NCBI RefSeq assembly: GCF_004798865.1
Contig: NW_025336598.1
Location: forward strand, 18,880,339 to 18,944,338
Origin: Varanus komodoensis
Lineage: Eukaryota > Chordata > Lepidosauria > Squamata > Varanidae
Direction of reading: 5' to 3'
DNA: 64,000 nt
Under the pieces are notes generated by a model. The model did no database searches. It was given only the letters and a program-made list of their open reading frames with translations, and was not told the origin of the DNA. This document shows positions 23,268 to 34,573 of this stretch, in pieces; position 1 is the stretch's first letter; the number at the start of each line of letters is the position of its first letter. The translations under genes were made by a program, and so were the position numbers.

Positions 23268-23273
23268 AATAAA
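23268..23273 (+). terminator. Candidate distal poly(A) signal of C4orf19
   Basis: AATAAA followed within about 40 nt by a T-rich stretch (from about 23312). It is a candidate only, because two upstream AATAAA copies could serve instead. Confidence 0.35.
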
Positions 23274-24464
23274 GAAATTGTTTTAAATATAGAAAAGTTT
23301 GATCTTGCGATTTTTTTTTTTATCCTTAAGGATTTCTAAAATGGCATCCTATTGCCCATAAAACATTTAGAGCTAAAACCTCTGTAGCTTTTAAGATCAC
23401 AAATATATTTAAGCAAGTTCTATGTTCTGACAAAGGTGAGTACACAGGTATCCTGGTGAAGACTCCACAGTAGTACAGAAGACCATGGTAGTATTCAATA
23501 TAACCTTTCTTAGGGCACAAAACCTAAAACTCATTCATACCAAATAAAAACTGTGTTTTTAAAAATGACAAGAGTCATTTCAAATATAAAAGCACAACCT
23601 AATCAAAAAGTCTGTCAGAAAAGACCAATTTTTCTGTTTGGTGAGTTCCTAGTTTTGGTGCAGTCCCCTAAAAAAATCGAAATGCCTCTCCTAAGTCTTA
23701 GTTACTGGTTATAAGAGGCTTAAGCTAAATTTGCTGGTAGTGTTAGTACTTTTTGTGGGTTTGGCCCTAAGTCTTTTGCTTCTGGTGGCCTGCCAATGAA
23801 ATGAAGCCTACAAGAGCTTTATTTCTCCAAGGACCCCATCTTCCCCTCATTTTTTAAAAGTTTGGAAGATAAATAGAAGCAACTAGAAGAAAGAAGAGGG
23901 TAAACATGAAATTCTTCTTACTTTAAAATAGGCCATCCAACTAAACTTCCTACATTTGGCATGCATCCCACAAAATGCCAATATTTTATAAGTAGATGAT
24001 AAAACAATTGCCAAAACATCAGGACATTTTTCTTACAGTGCTTCTACCTTGTGTGTTGGAGAGCCACCTGCAGGACTAAAGGATTATTGCCGTGTGGTCA
24101 TTTTCCAATTGAGGTGAAGCAAGGGAGTATTCTCAACAGCAGTGTAGTAACTAGTTTTTTAAAGCAATGCAAAAACTTTACACTGTAATGTTTACAATGA
24201 GGTTATCTTTGAATGCAAAGTCTGTGTTATGAAACAGTTGCAGTGGATGCCTTTGTTTTGGATTAACAAATTGGGATCTGCAAGCAAGTGCTGCAGCGTG
24301 AGGTACTTCTGTTCCAGCCAGGCCCTTCTCCGTGCTACTCTCTTCCATTCCACCTTCCACCAGGCTTTTAATTTCCTTTCCCCAACAGTCATTCTAGCCA
24401 TTGAACATGCTCGGACCTTATTTGGCTACTTTCAGGGTTTGCGTTGCCTTAAGGAGTTTGTTAT

Positions 24465-24530
24465 AAAGTTTATTTAAAACTTTTCTATACCGTCCCTTCA
24501 CAGACACCTCGGAACAGTTTACAACAATAA
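24465..24530 (-). mobile_element. L2 LINE 3' end remnant
   Basis: 'ttctataccgtccc', 'gacacctcggaacag' and 'tttacaaca' match the reversed L2 terminus seen at 16446. Confidence 0.65.
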
Positions 24531-25949
24531 AGATGTTTTAGGTGTTCACACCTCACAGGGTCTACCAACTCAAGCTTGGTTCTATGTGCAGATAATACTG
24601 TTTTGACTACACCTTGGAACTTCAGAGAGAGAGGCAGTGAAGCATTATCAGGGAAATCATCCATACCCTGAACTTTCAGATTCTGGGGACATTCAGCTTA
24701 AAAACAATCAAACAGAACGTCAGTTTCCAGTTGAATTAGAAAGTAAGAGCAGACATTAAAAAACCCTCCCAACTGATAGAGTTTATTCATTGCTAGGTAA
24801 CTTCCAAATGTGCCTGTATTTCTGCCTAATTGAGAGGTCAGAATTTTAACTTGCTCTTTCTCCCAGACTACAGATGTGGCATGATCTAATTTGAAAGAGG
24901 AAAGTTACACAGGTCAAATCCTAACACTCTGTTCAATAAATGGGCACAGATCAGACTTTTAAAATGCATCCTACAGAAAGCGACAGTAGGATATTTCAGT
25001 CCTGTGGGACACTCTGACCTCAACATTATGATATTTTAAATACAAAGTGACCTTAAGGTTAAAGAGAGAAAGAAAGTCCCACAGATTTCCTCTGGTACTC
25101 TGATTTATTTTTAATATCAGCTCTGTTTCTATTACAGCCAGTATAAATTCCCTAGTTCAGCCCATGTAACCTTCCATCTTCCAAAATAGGTCATGCAGTC
25201 AGCTTCAATAAAGAGTACTTTAAAAAAAAATAAGACCAAACAACTGAGATACCAGATCATTAGTTTTGGGGAGAGTGAGAGGAATTGAGAAAGAGATAGC
25301 AAGTTGGAATAACTGGGATTCATTAGTTTAAGTTGGGCCTGTACATCCCATTTCAAACACTGACTACATAGGCATAATATTTGTTTCCCTTAGCTCTCAT
25401 AATGGTAGTAACCACTTTGTGTTACTGGTTCCCAACAGCTTGAAGTCTGCAGTAGCAATGCTCAAAGATTTTATTCATCCCATATTCCAGAGTGAACTGA
25501 GCTGAGCTACACCTCACAAATTAATGTAAAGATCTTCTTATTCACGCCATTTCATCTGGGAGGAAAGAAGCTGTGAAGGATCTAGTCCAGGGTCTATGGA
25601 AATATTTTTCATTGCCCAAATGGGTACGGGGTAGAAATAGGCCGCATGCATGCAACAGAACAAGATAACCAAAACACTGAAAGGCCAGAGGGGAAAACAC
25701 ACATGCAAGAGATACTTGGAGGTCACCATGCACAGGTGCTTCTGCACCTAATACTAGATGTTTCTGAACCAACACGGAAGAGGGGGAGTTCATTTTTCAG
25801 AACATACAGAGGGGTTAATGGAAACCTGATAGAATGGGGAAAAAAACAGTGGGATACACTCTGGATACACCTCTGGATACAGACTTCATAGGAAGGATAG
25901 GGAAGGGTTTACTAGGAGTGGTACTGCTGTGTATGTTAAGATCATAGTG

Positions 25950-27065
25950 TCAACTAGAACGCTCAAAGGGAGCACATGCCTTCCCAGAATACTTTTAAGC
26001 CAGATATCAGGACCTAAAATTGAGTACATGGAGACAAGTTTGTCCCCATCATCCTGACCCAAATGCTCAGAGTAATCTTGATAATGGAAAATGAAATCCA
26101 GGAGGCATCCAAAGGGAAAAGTCTTGCAGTAGTGGGTGACTATCCTCTCATGAGCTGGAAAATGTATACTCCAATCATGACATCAAAGGAAAATGTCTAG
26201 ATACTCCAAACAACTGTGTCTTAGAGCAGTAGGTCATGGAACTGACTAGAAGGGAGGTTATCCTGGACTTAATTCTAAGTGTACATCAAGATCTAATTTG
26301 AGATGCAGCTGTTCCTGGTATGATTGAATAACCACACTATTATTGAATTTAATTTACATGTAAATTGAAAATTAACAAGTAAGTTGAATAGTATATATTT
26401 TACTTCAAAAGAAGAAATTTCTCAAAAAGAGGGGATTGGTAAAAAGAAAATTGCAAGAGATACTTAACAGGGCCAAATCTCACCAGAACAGTTCTAACTG
26501 TAACTCAGCTAGAATATATACTGCAGGTCAGGAAAGCTGCCCCCAACTGCAAAAGGTCACCTGTATGGATCACTAGAAGTATACAGGAAGCCATTGGCAA
26601 AAATAATGCCTTCAGAAAATGATAATGTTCTTGATAAGAACAAAGGGAACACAAAGTTGCACAAAAGAAATGCTAGCAGCCAGTAACTGAAACAAAAAAG
26701 GAGGCAAGCAACTCTAATAAGATTAAGACCAGTAATAAAACAAGTATTTTAATACATCAGAAGATGGGACTGGCTAGTGAAGTGGTTGGAAGACAACAGA
26801 GATAAAGGAGAACTAGCAGATAAGGAGACTGGAGAAATGCTGACTGAAATCTTTGAGTCTGAATCCAATGCATAAAATGTTGGAAAGATGCCAATGTCTG
26901 CATTTGAACTTTTAGGAGTACAAAGAAGTGATGCAAACAGGAATGACAAAATGTGAAGTTTTAACCCTTATTGACAAATTGAAAGCAAACAAGCCACTAA
27001 GTGCAGATTGTATCCACCTGAGAGTATAAAAGTATTCCAGTATGAAAATGCCAGTCATACAAAAT
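25950..27065 (+). mobile_element. CR1-type LINE remnant, endonuclease region
   Basis: Translations in shifting frames give LAVVGDYPLMSW (endonuclease VVGDFN block), LDLILSVHQDLI, KRSPVWITRSIQEAIGKN and then the linker before RT (ADKETGEMLTEIFESE; DCIHLRV for DGIHPRV). These are CR1/L3-type ORF2 features just upstream of RT. Many stops and frame changes mark it as old. RT itself is missing. Confidence 0.7.
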
Positions 27066-27783
27066 AACATTTGATGATTTTATAAAAGTTCTTTCCTTTT
27101 CAGGACCATTTTGAGACTTGTTCCTTTCTACTCCTCACAACAGCAGCTTTTGTCTGTATCCTTGGTGAAACTAACTGTGCAGAATCAGGTATTCAGGGAA
27201 GTTTCTAGTAAAGTTCATTATTCCCTATTGCCAGAATCTAAAGACAGTTCTCAAAGGCATTATATGAAGAAGTGTATCTGTCAATTGCACACAAAGATCT
27301 CACTGTATGCTTCTTCAATACACATGGAAATCAGGTAACTTTGGAAGTACCCAGATCATTTCCATTTACAAAGCCAGATCACAGAGTTTGGCACCTTGAC
27401 CTTTCAGAGGAATTAGCTGAGTGCACTGGTTATCTGCAGATACACTTGCAAATGGAAATCTTTTTCAGTATGTGGCTTCTGTTCATTTCCTGACTTAATA
27501 GGTCTCTACCACCTCACATGAATTCTTGGCCCATTGTCTTGGCAAGACAATCTGAATATATAGAATTGTCTAAATTGTTTTAAACATAATTTCTTCAATC
27601 TCACTTTCTGCTGCCTTCTTTTTGGTTCAACTGAAAAGTTGTACTAGCTTTGCAAACCATAAAAGGCACTGCTGAAGTCGGCCATTTCACCCGGCCATTT
27701 CACCAGATCTTTACTCTGAAGAATGTGGTATCTAACTGGAAAGAAGAAACAAGACAGAACTTTTAAAAAAGAATTGTGTAATG

Positions 27784-27789
27784 TTTATT
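27784..27789 (-). terminator. RELL1: Candidate RELL1 poly(A) signal
   Basis: AATAAA is read on the - strand (TTTATT on +), preceded by CTTGACAC. Beyond it in the transcript direction the sequence is T-rich (AATTCTTTTTT), as expected of a downstream element. Cleavage would fall near 27760-27770. It is the best-looking - strand signal between exon 6 and the C4orf19 end, but other TTTATT copies exist. Confidence 0.5.
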
Positions 27790-29284
27790 GTGTCAAGTAG
27801 TACAAAATATTTACACAAACCGTATCATTAAAATACATGTAATGCACACACATGTGAAAAGTGAGCTTTTCTAGGCTTTACTATGCTGACCCATATAGCA
27901 CACCATCATGCTGATAGAGCATCCCATATTACAAGAAGGCTGTGATACACTCTCTTATTCAAGCAAATAAACACCACTTCCACAATCAAAAGATTTTTAA
28001 AGCAAAAAGAGAAGCTGCTATATGCATGAATTTGTACTTAAAAACTAATGGTCAGTGCAGACTGCTCTGGTACAGGTGATCTAGTACAGGAGACACTAGG
28101 CTGTTTTCAAAAGTTGTTGGATGCTGAGCTGGGTAACTCCAATGCTGGATACAGAATTCCCCCTCACCTTGTGCATTCTTCTGTACATGAGTGACTGTGT
28201 CTAGAACAATCCGGTTTCCGAATGTAGACTGGCTTTCCTAACTGGAGATCTCATGTTCTCCATGCCATAGGCCTTTGTATAAGCACAACAGACTTTTAAA
28301 ATATTATTCCAACCCTCTTCCAATATATTGAAATTGATTTTCATACTACCTGATTCTAGCCAATAAGGCATCACATAAGCATGAGCAAGAGTTGGGCCTA
28401 AGTCTCACTGAAGTCAATTGGACGAGTTAGTTGGGCCTAATTTATCAGTCCCACTATTTCAAAAGTTCAGAAGTATATGTAGGTCCTAATGTAGCTGAAA
28501 GGGCACAATCTATTCTATACACAAGAGGGAGGTATCAGCTAGCTTTTGGGAAGCCCAAACGTCACCTAAGTACAGGTGAAACATCCCAATCTGCCAAATG
28601 AGAATTAAGCATGCTCAGAGATCAGAATATGCTGACTGTTGGAGAGAAATGCCAATGAGAAAGGTGGGAAGGGAACTGGTCTGGAGTATCACGGAGGTGA
28701 GTGTAGCTGCCTGCCTGGAGTACTGAAAAGATGCACTTTCCCTATCGTTTTGTTGCAGGTACCTCTTCCTATGGTTTTGGGTTACAGCTATTATGATATT
28801 ACAAGATGCCACATGGCCACTTTGAGGTGAGCAGGGCTCACTGTTTCTTTCATTCTGAGCAGGCAAACATTTTCATCCATTTACATGTCTCCACAACCTA
28901 TGAAGAGCCCCAAAGGAGTGTTTTTGTTTTCTTTTTCTTTTGCAAGACACAAAGGTATTTGTACTTTTCATCCAACCCTTGCAAAAAGTGTTGTATAGTA
29001 GAGAAGGGACATCTGCTTTTAATAAAACTGTATTTCATTTTGCTTAGTCTGCTTCTAAAAGTATAACTTAACCATTTTTTTCCTTTCAAGCCCAGAAAAC
29101 TATTAAAAAGTGTTGACATTCCAACTGAATTTCAGTTTTTCAGTCTATACGGGTTGTATTATAAAAGACACTGCTGGGTTTTTGTTTCTCCTCCTAAGCT
29201 TTAGAAAAGAAGGAACTTAGATGAGGTGTAGTGTTTCCAAAATATATTTTGGTTAAATATTGTCTCACACTATTATTAAGCTTT

Positions 29285-30615
29285 AGGCTGCAATGTCCAA
29301 GGACACTGCACTAAAGAAATTCCAGTTAAGAGGGGAGTGAAACAAGGATGTATACTAGCCCCTCTGCTTTATAATATATACATCAATTCCCTTATTGATA
29401 AACTTAACAGCCCTTCTCTTCATCCTCCGAAATTGGGAAACAGACACATCTCCGCTCTTCTGTATGCAGATGATGCTCTGCTGATTTCTCAAACACAGAT
29501 TGACCTGAAATGGGCACTCCATGTGCTAGCTGAGCATTGCCAGCAAGATGGTTTAGAATTTAACTACTCTAAAACCAAAGTTGTGGTTTTTGCCAAGTGC
29601 CCTAAGATGCATGTTTGGTGACTTAATAATCTAATTGAGGAAGTTATGTCCTGCAAATATTTGGGGATTGTCTTTCTTGCTATGGGTCACCATTAATCTC
29701 AAGCCAACTATGTCATCTTAAATGCATAAGAACAGTGTCTGTACAAACTTTGTATTTCTCTAAAGGCTCACAGTATATACCTGCAGCAATTTAAGTCTTC
29801 TCAGCTAAGATTCAAGTCCAGCTCCTGTTTGGAGCTCAATTGGGACCTTACAGGTCTTTTCTTCCCTTGGAAAGAGTTCAGTCTAAGTTCCTGAGGACCA
29901 TCTTTCAAGCACCCCACTGCATTTCAAATATGGTCCTTCAATGTGAAGCTGGTCTTCTTCAAATTGAAACTTCGACCTGGATTTACCTCTTTCCCTACTG
30001 GTTCAAGCTCCTCTTCTTTCCAGCTGGCTTGGTCCCTTTAATTATGACTAACAGCTTTCACAGCTTCTGGAACCAGGCAATTCAGGCCAAATTGCAATTA
30101 TATGGTTATTCATCTTCAACCAGCTACATACCTCAATCGCATAATGCTCCCCAAATTCAGAAGGGCTTTATCTCTAGCTAGACTGAATGTCCTCCCAACA
30201 GTCATTACTGAATGGAGGTATCACAAAATATCCTTGAACAAAGACTATGTCCATGTGGAGGAGAAGTAATTGAATCGCTGAAGCATGTTACTCTTTATTG
30301 CCCTCTCTATACAGGTGCTCGCCAGGAACTGTTATTTCCACTCTCTTCTAAATATCCTGGTCGCACTGATTCTTTTTCTCTTAGGATACTTTTATCCAAT
30401 CAATCCAATTTTATCTCCTTGACTACAGCCAAATTCTGTTTGATAGTTTGTACAATGCATGGTAGAATTAACCCTAAATGTTGTTAGGTTCTACCAGAAT
30501 GCTTTTATTTTCCTTATCTTAATTACTGTAATTTTAGAAGTGCTGTATTTTTCTTATTTTAACTAAATGTAATTTTGAGTTTTATTGGCTGTTCAATGCC
30601 TGAATAAAGAATTAA
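29285..30615 (+). mobile_element. Non-LTR LINE fragment, C-terminal CCHC type
   Basis: RT motifs are visible: VKRGVKQGCILAPLLYNIYI, then LLYADDALLISQ with YADD, and NYSKTKVVVFAK. A C-terminal zinc-knuckle-like block (CPCGGEVIESLKHVTLYCPLY) lies near 30249-30310. The coding region is broken by stops and frame changes (for example a stop at 29619-29621), so it is dead and 5'-truncated. The 3' end is close to 'cctgaataaagaattaatc'. The motifs resemble I/Jockey or Vingi-like lineages rather than CR1, L2 or Bov-B, but the clade is not resolved. It lies antisense within the putative RELL1 last exon. Confidence 0.8.
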
Positions 30616-32172
30616 TCAATTGATATTATTAGGTTATTTAGGTCAATTTCTGCTAAATTCAAAATAGAGAAAGGTAGGGAAAGAAACCTTCAAGAACATA
30701 CACCTCTAAAATGACATGTTTTATTTATTGTAATTCTAAATAACTTCCTGATCTTGACATCTTATATATTTAGTCATACACAAAGTAAGAATCCATTATC
30801 GAAGGTTGCCTTTTTGACATTGGAAATCAGGTAGCTCTGACAGTCGCTACTTTCCTGGGTAATGCCAATCCTAGTGTTACGAGTAGTGTTTCTCACAGTT
30901 CTCTGGAGGGCATTTAGCAGTACTAACACATGAAATTCTCCACCAGATGCATGATATTAGAGAACTCAGAAGCATATTAATTGTCACAATTTGCCCAAAG
31001 AAGAACTATCAGCCAGAAGAAAAGTCACAACTGAAGATCAATTCACATACAGGAAAAAAAGTCAAAAAGTGGTTCCATAGTCACTGATTTAAAAATCTGT
31101 TAAGTGGACTAAGGTGCTCTGAGATTTTTCAGGATTTAAGCAATATCTACCAAGACCCATGAAAAGACTTGATGTATCAGCACATGTACGTATATGTACC
31201 TGTACTCAGGAGGAAACTGTACAGCTTGATAGAGATGGCACAGATTGCTATGAGCACAAAAATATTAAATACGGTAAGTATGCAGAGAAAACATAATTAG
31301 ATGGTACTTTTAATGTAGCAGTCATTGGTATTTTAGCAATAAATTAAATTTAAAACATGGCTCACAGTTTTGGTCCTTTCCCACACTGTTTACAAAAATG
31401 TGCAATGTATCAAACTACTCCTCTAAAAATGTAATGCAATGCAATATCCATTGTAACATAGCAGAAGGCCTATTTTGGCAAACGGATTAATGTTTTGTCC
31501 ATTCAATGAAGGATCCCATCAGGTTCTGCTTTCTTAGAAGTAAAAACACATATTTAAAATATAAAACTGCTGACCATGTTCTGGTTGGCTTCAACTTATA
31601 AAAATGTCATTACATTCTGAGTTACTAAAAATATTAAATACCTGGGACCAAATCCTGTAGCGATTCAGTCACAGAAGTTATGCACATCAACGGTGCATTT
31701 ACAAATATGTCTTGGGGAAATTTTGATATTTTTTCTAAATGGCATTGTTTCTGTGATTTTTCTTAAAGCCTTCCACCTGCAGGGAAAGAGAAAGTAAAAT
31801 AATATATTATTAGAAGTGATGGATTGTGAAAGTCTGTTGTGCAGCAATTCATCTCTAAAATATTAAAGTTGGCAGAAAACTCTGACCATTATACGAAACA
31901 TCTGAATTCTGCAGTTCAATGTACATTCTCTCAAGGGACAGTATCTATACACACAATACTAAAATGTCTAAATGCAAGGAAACATATAAAAAGCAGCATT
32001 TTCAAGTTAATTAGAGCAGATGCAATAGTCTTCATCTTCTATTATTTAATTCTGAAAGAAATGCAAGCATGTTGAATCTCCACAGGATTTGTAACAGCTT
32101 TAAAGCCCTATGATTAAAAACAAGAATATACTGACCTCACATTGGGTTTCAGTAACTTGCTATACCCAAGCA

Positions 32173-32392
32173 TTAGTCTGCATCAGTTCTCACTCTGCTC
32201 CCTTGCTCAGCAGGTGTGGACGGCAGCTGTTTTGAGCCCTGCTTGATAGCAGGTGTAACTGGCGCCTCTTTAGAGTCTTCTTTGACAGGAGTGGCTGGCA
32301 TTTCACCATTGACGCCTTCTCCACTGCTGACAGACATCAGGTTTCTACGCTCCTTTGAAGCAGATTTGTGTTCCACCTTAGTGACTCTAAAT
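32173..32392 (-). CDS. RELL1: RELL1 exon 6: RFRV motif and C-terminus
   Basis: After acceptor CCCCAG (AG at 32394-32393) the frame reads (R)FRVTKVEHKSASKERRNL then MSVSSGEGVNGEMPATPVK, close to human RELL1. It continues with a repeat-like tail containing EAPVTPA and QLPSTPA and stops at TAA (32175-32173). RFRV (residues 228-231) is the motif RELT-family proteins are reported to use to bind the OSR1/SPAK conserved C-terminal domain. Human RELL1 as I recall it ends soon after PATPVK (271 aa), so this protein (300 aa) has about 28 extra C-terminal residues. The six exons sum to 903 nt with no internal stop. Confidence 0.94.
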
Positions 32393-33198
32393 CTGGGGAT
32401 GGAATTGAACTGTTAAGACAACTGAACTTTTCCAGAACAATTTGTTTTTCTTAATTCACTCCCAAAATGAAACATGCTCTTTTCAATCTTTTTTTAAATT
32501 GACCACGACAAGGAGACTTATCACCTTGAAAAGCAGAAGACAATCTGAGAGACTGATTATCTGTCATGAAACAGTAACTACTAAAAAAGGAAATCCATGT
32601 GAAAACAAATTTCTCAACAGGTAGAATGTTTGAGAATCACTGCTGGAGAGGCAAATTTCAGAAGGGCATATACAGAGTACAGTCCTATGTGGTGCAGACA
32701 GAAAAAAAAAGTCCTACAACTTCCGGCATCATTTTGTGCCCTTAGTTTATCATCCTGCAAACAACTACCTATGATTACTCTAAATGTTGCTTCACCTGCA
32801 TTCTCTTTTGACCTTGAGCACTTGCCATGCACCATACTTACAAACCTTGTACCTTTGATAAAACAAGGCTGAGCTTACCATCACCCAAAGAAGTGATGGC
32901 ACCAGCTAATTTTTATGTTTTTCTTTAATATCAGTTCCAAGTGCCCAGCTTCAAAGCCTATGTGGCAAAAGGAGCTGCCCCATGTCCTCTGCGTTCTCAC
33001 AGAAACCTTTGGGGAATCCTTCCATTTTGGAGAGAACTTTCCAAGCACACCAGCAGTGAAGAAGCTGGCTACCAATACCTCAAAATGAGATCCTGTCCCT
33101 GTATTAAGCAGCACTTAAATGCAATGAATTATACGTACAAATCATGTGTTTATTTTACTTTTTTACATTTACACAGTGATTTTAACTAAACAGAAGTA

Positions 33199-33939
33199 CA
33201 GCAGGATTCCCATATCTGCTGGTTCAGTTACTGTGTTTTCACTTAACCACAGTTGACCTCATTCCAAAAGAGAAGTCGTAAAGTGCCATAAAGTGCCAAA
33301 GAGAAATCATAAAGTGCTTCCTTTAAGTGAACCACATAAAGTACTATGTGTGAACAAACTGAACTAAAAAAATAAGCTTTTAACTCAGTGCATAAAATTC
33401 AAATATAAATTGAGCAATAAGAAAAAGTTGTAATTTTGATTGTGCACATAAAATTCAATGATTTCTTTGCCCTTGCTTCTCATTCAGGATTTTGTGAATA
33501 TGTGGAACTTGCTTGCTTACTGTGATCCTAGATTCAGGCAATACATAGATTTTGACTTGACTTGACAAAAAAAGAACTTAATCTAAAGGCAAACGAACTA
33601 ATAATAAAGAATTGTATTCTTGGAATAATTCTTGCTGAAAAATGTTGCAATTCAAAAAATATGGCAAATCGCAACACAACCTTCCTCTTTGTAGCATCCC
33701 CTGAAATGTAATCTTGTGCACACACATATCCATCCCCAACTGGGAAGCTCTGATGTATGGTAAAAATAAATCTTCCTTCCATGAAACTGCAAAAAAGGAA
33801 GGAAGGAAGGAAGGAAGGAAGGAAGGAAGGAAGGAAGGAAGGAAGGATATATAGTACATAGAGTATTCGCTATCATCTGCAGTTTCAAGCATCCACTGGG
33901 GGGATGGAACCAATTCTTATGGATATGGGGACCCTGCTG
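33199..33939. mobile_element. Mariner/pogo-type element with TA duplications
   Basis: The left end CAGCAGGATTCCCATATC and the right end read in reverse, CAGCAGGGTCCCCATATC, form inverted repeats with two mismatches. Each end is flanked by TA (33197-33198 and 33940-33941). The 741-bp interior encodes no transposase and contains a (GGAA)n run. It lies in RELL1 intron 5. Tigger/pogo affiliation is likely from the ends; the exact family is unknown. Confidence 0.82.
33797..33847. repeat. (GGAA)n microsatellite
   Basis: About 13 tandem GGAA units inside the mariner/pogo-type element. Confidence 0.97.
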
Positions 33940-34333
33940 TACTAAGTGCTGAAGAAGCAGAATGTATTACCTCAAAGGGATAGCACAATTTTGAAAATCA
34001 TATACAAGAGATGATTTCAATGTTTTGTTCCTCAGCATTGCTCACAACTGGGAACTAACAGTACATGTAGCCATCTGATGTGATGGACTGCAAGTTCCAT
34101 CATTCCCAACCAACCCTGTCAATAAGGAGTTCCATTTTGAAGAACGCTAGCAGAGGGAATCATAGAGCCCTTTATAAGGGGAAAAATTATACCATCTTCA
34201 TCACCTGCTAATTATATCACACAAGCACTATTTCATATACAGCCCAGCAGCTCCACCATTTAACAGGAAGTTTGTTGAAGACAGAAGAAACAGAGCACAA
34301 CAAACAATCTAAAATGAAGCTAGATGGACAAAC

Positions 34334-34573
34334 CTTCCCACAGACAGCACTGTGACTTCTCCATGCCGGGCTTTTCTTGCATCTTTAGATTTTTTAGCAG
34401 GACTGAATAGATGCCATCTTTTCTGACTGCAGCGAGTACACGCCTCTGTGCCCGCAATTCCACCAACTGTATGCAAGTGACGACCTCGGCAAGTATGTTT
34501 TGACTGAGGACCTCCACTTGACAAAGGAGAAATTGGACTCGTTGGACTGCCTGGAGTAGTTGGACTCGTTGGA
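34334..34573 (-). CDS. RELL1: RELL1 exon 5: Ser/Pro repeats and Cys/His motif
   Basis: This 240-nt exon has its acceptor AG at 34575-34574 and its donor GTTTGT at 34333. It encodes tandem Ser-Pro-Thr repeats (SPTSPTTPGSPTSPISP, residues 148-164), likely sites for proline-directed kinases (inference). A conserved block with C176, H180, H182, C193 and C196 follows (HLHTVGG, CTRC), then KRWH. The exon ends GEVTVLSVGR with the Arg codon split AG|A. GEVTVLSVGRF is a hallmark of the RELT/RELL family. The acceptor follows a weak, A-interrupted pyrimidine tract, so its position rests mainly on phase and homology. Confidence 0.92.

Larger units (their letters stand above)
19755..23290 (+). other. C4orf19: Probable C4orf19 3'UTR and flank, no second gene
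   Basis: No coding exon was found here. AATAAA hexamers on the + strand occur at 19775-19780 (only 21 nt after the stop), 22090-22095 and 23268-23273. The last has T-rich sequence downstream and is my preferred distal poly(A) signal. Two tRNA-derived SINEs (about 21180-21390 and 21590-21800), a MITE-like fragment (22172-22255) and a TG/CA repeat (about 22625-22660) sit inside. The true 3' end cannot be fixed from sequence alone. Confidence 0.45.
23291..27764. other. Gap between the C4orf19 and RELL1 3' ends
   Basis: No gene was seen. An L2 3'-end remnant lies at about 24465-24530 (- strand) and a long CR1-type endonuclease-region remnant at about 25950-27065 (+ strand). A short doubled phrase, 'cggccatttcac', is at about 27680-27705. 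The remainder is unassigned AT-rich sequence. Confidence 0.55.
27765..31776 (-). other. RELL1: Putative RELL1 3'UTR exon 7
   Basis: Just past the stop codon a good donor (GTGAG|GTCAGT) ends exon 6 at 32136. A strong acceptor (pyrimidine tract then CCCTGCAG, AG at 31778-31777) would start a last exon at 31776. It would run to the poly(A) signal at 27784-27789. No coding potential of RELL1 type is seen in it. A LINE fragment on the opposite strand occupies 29285-30615. The alternative is an unspliced 3'UTR running on from exon 6. This is inferred from splice-site quality and a vague recollection of a non-coding last exon in human RELL1. Confidence 0.5.
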
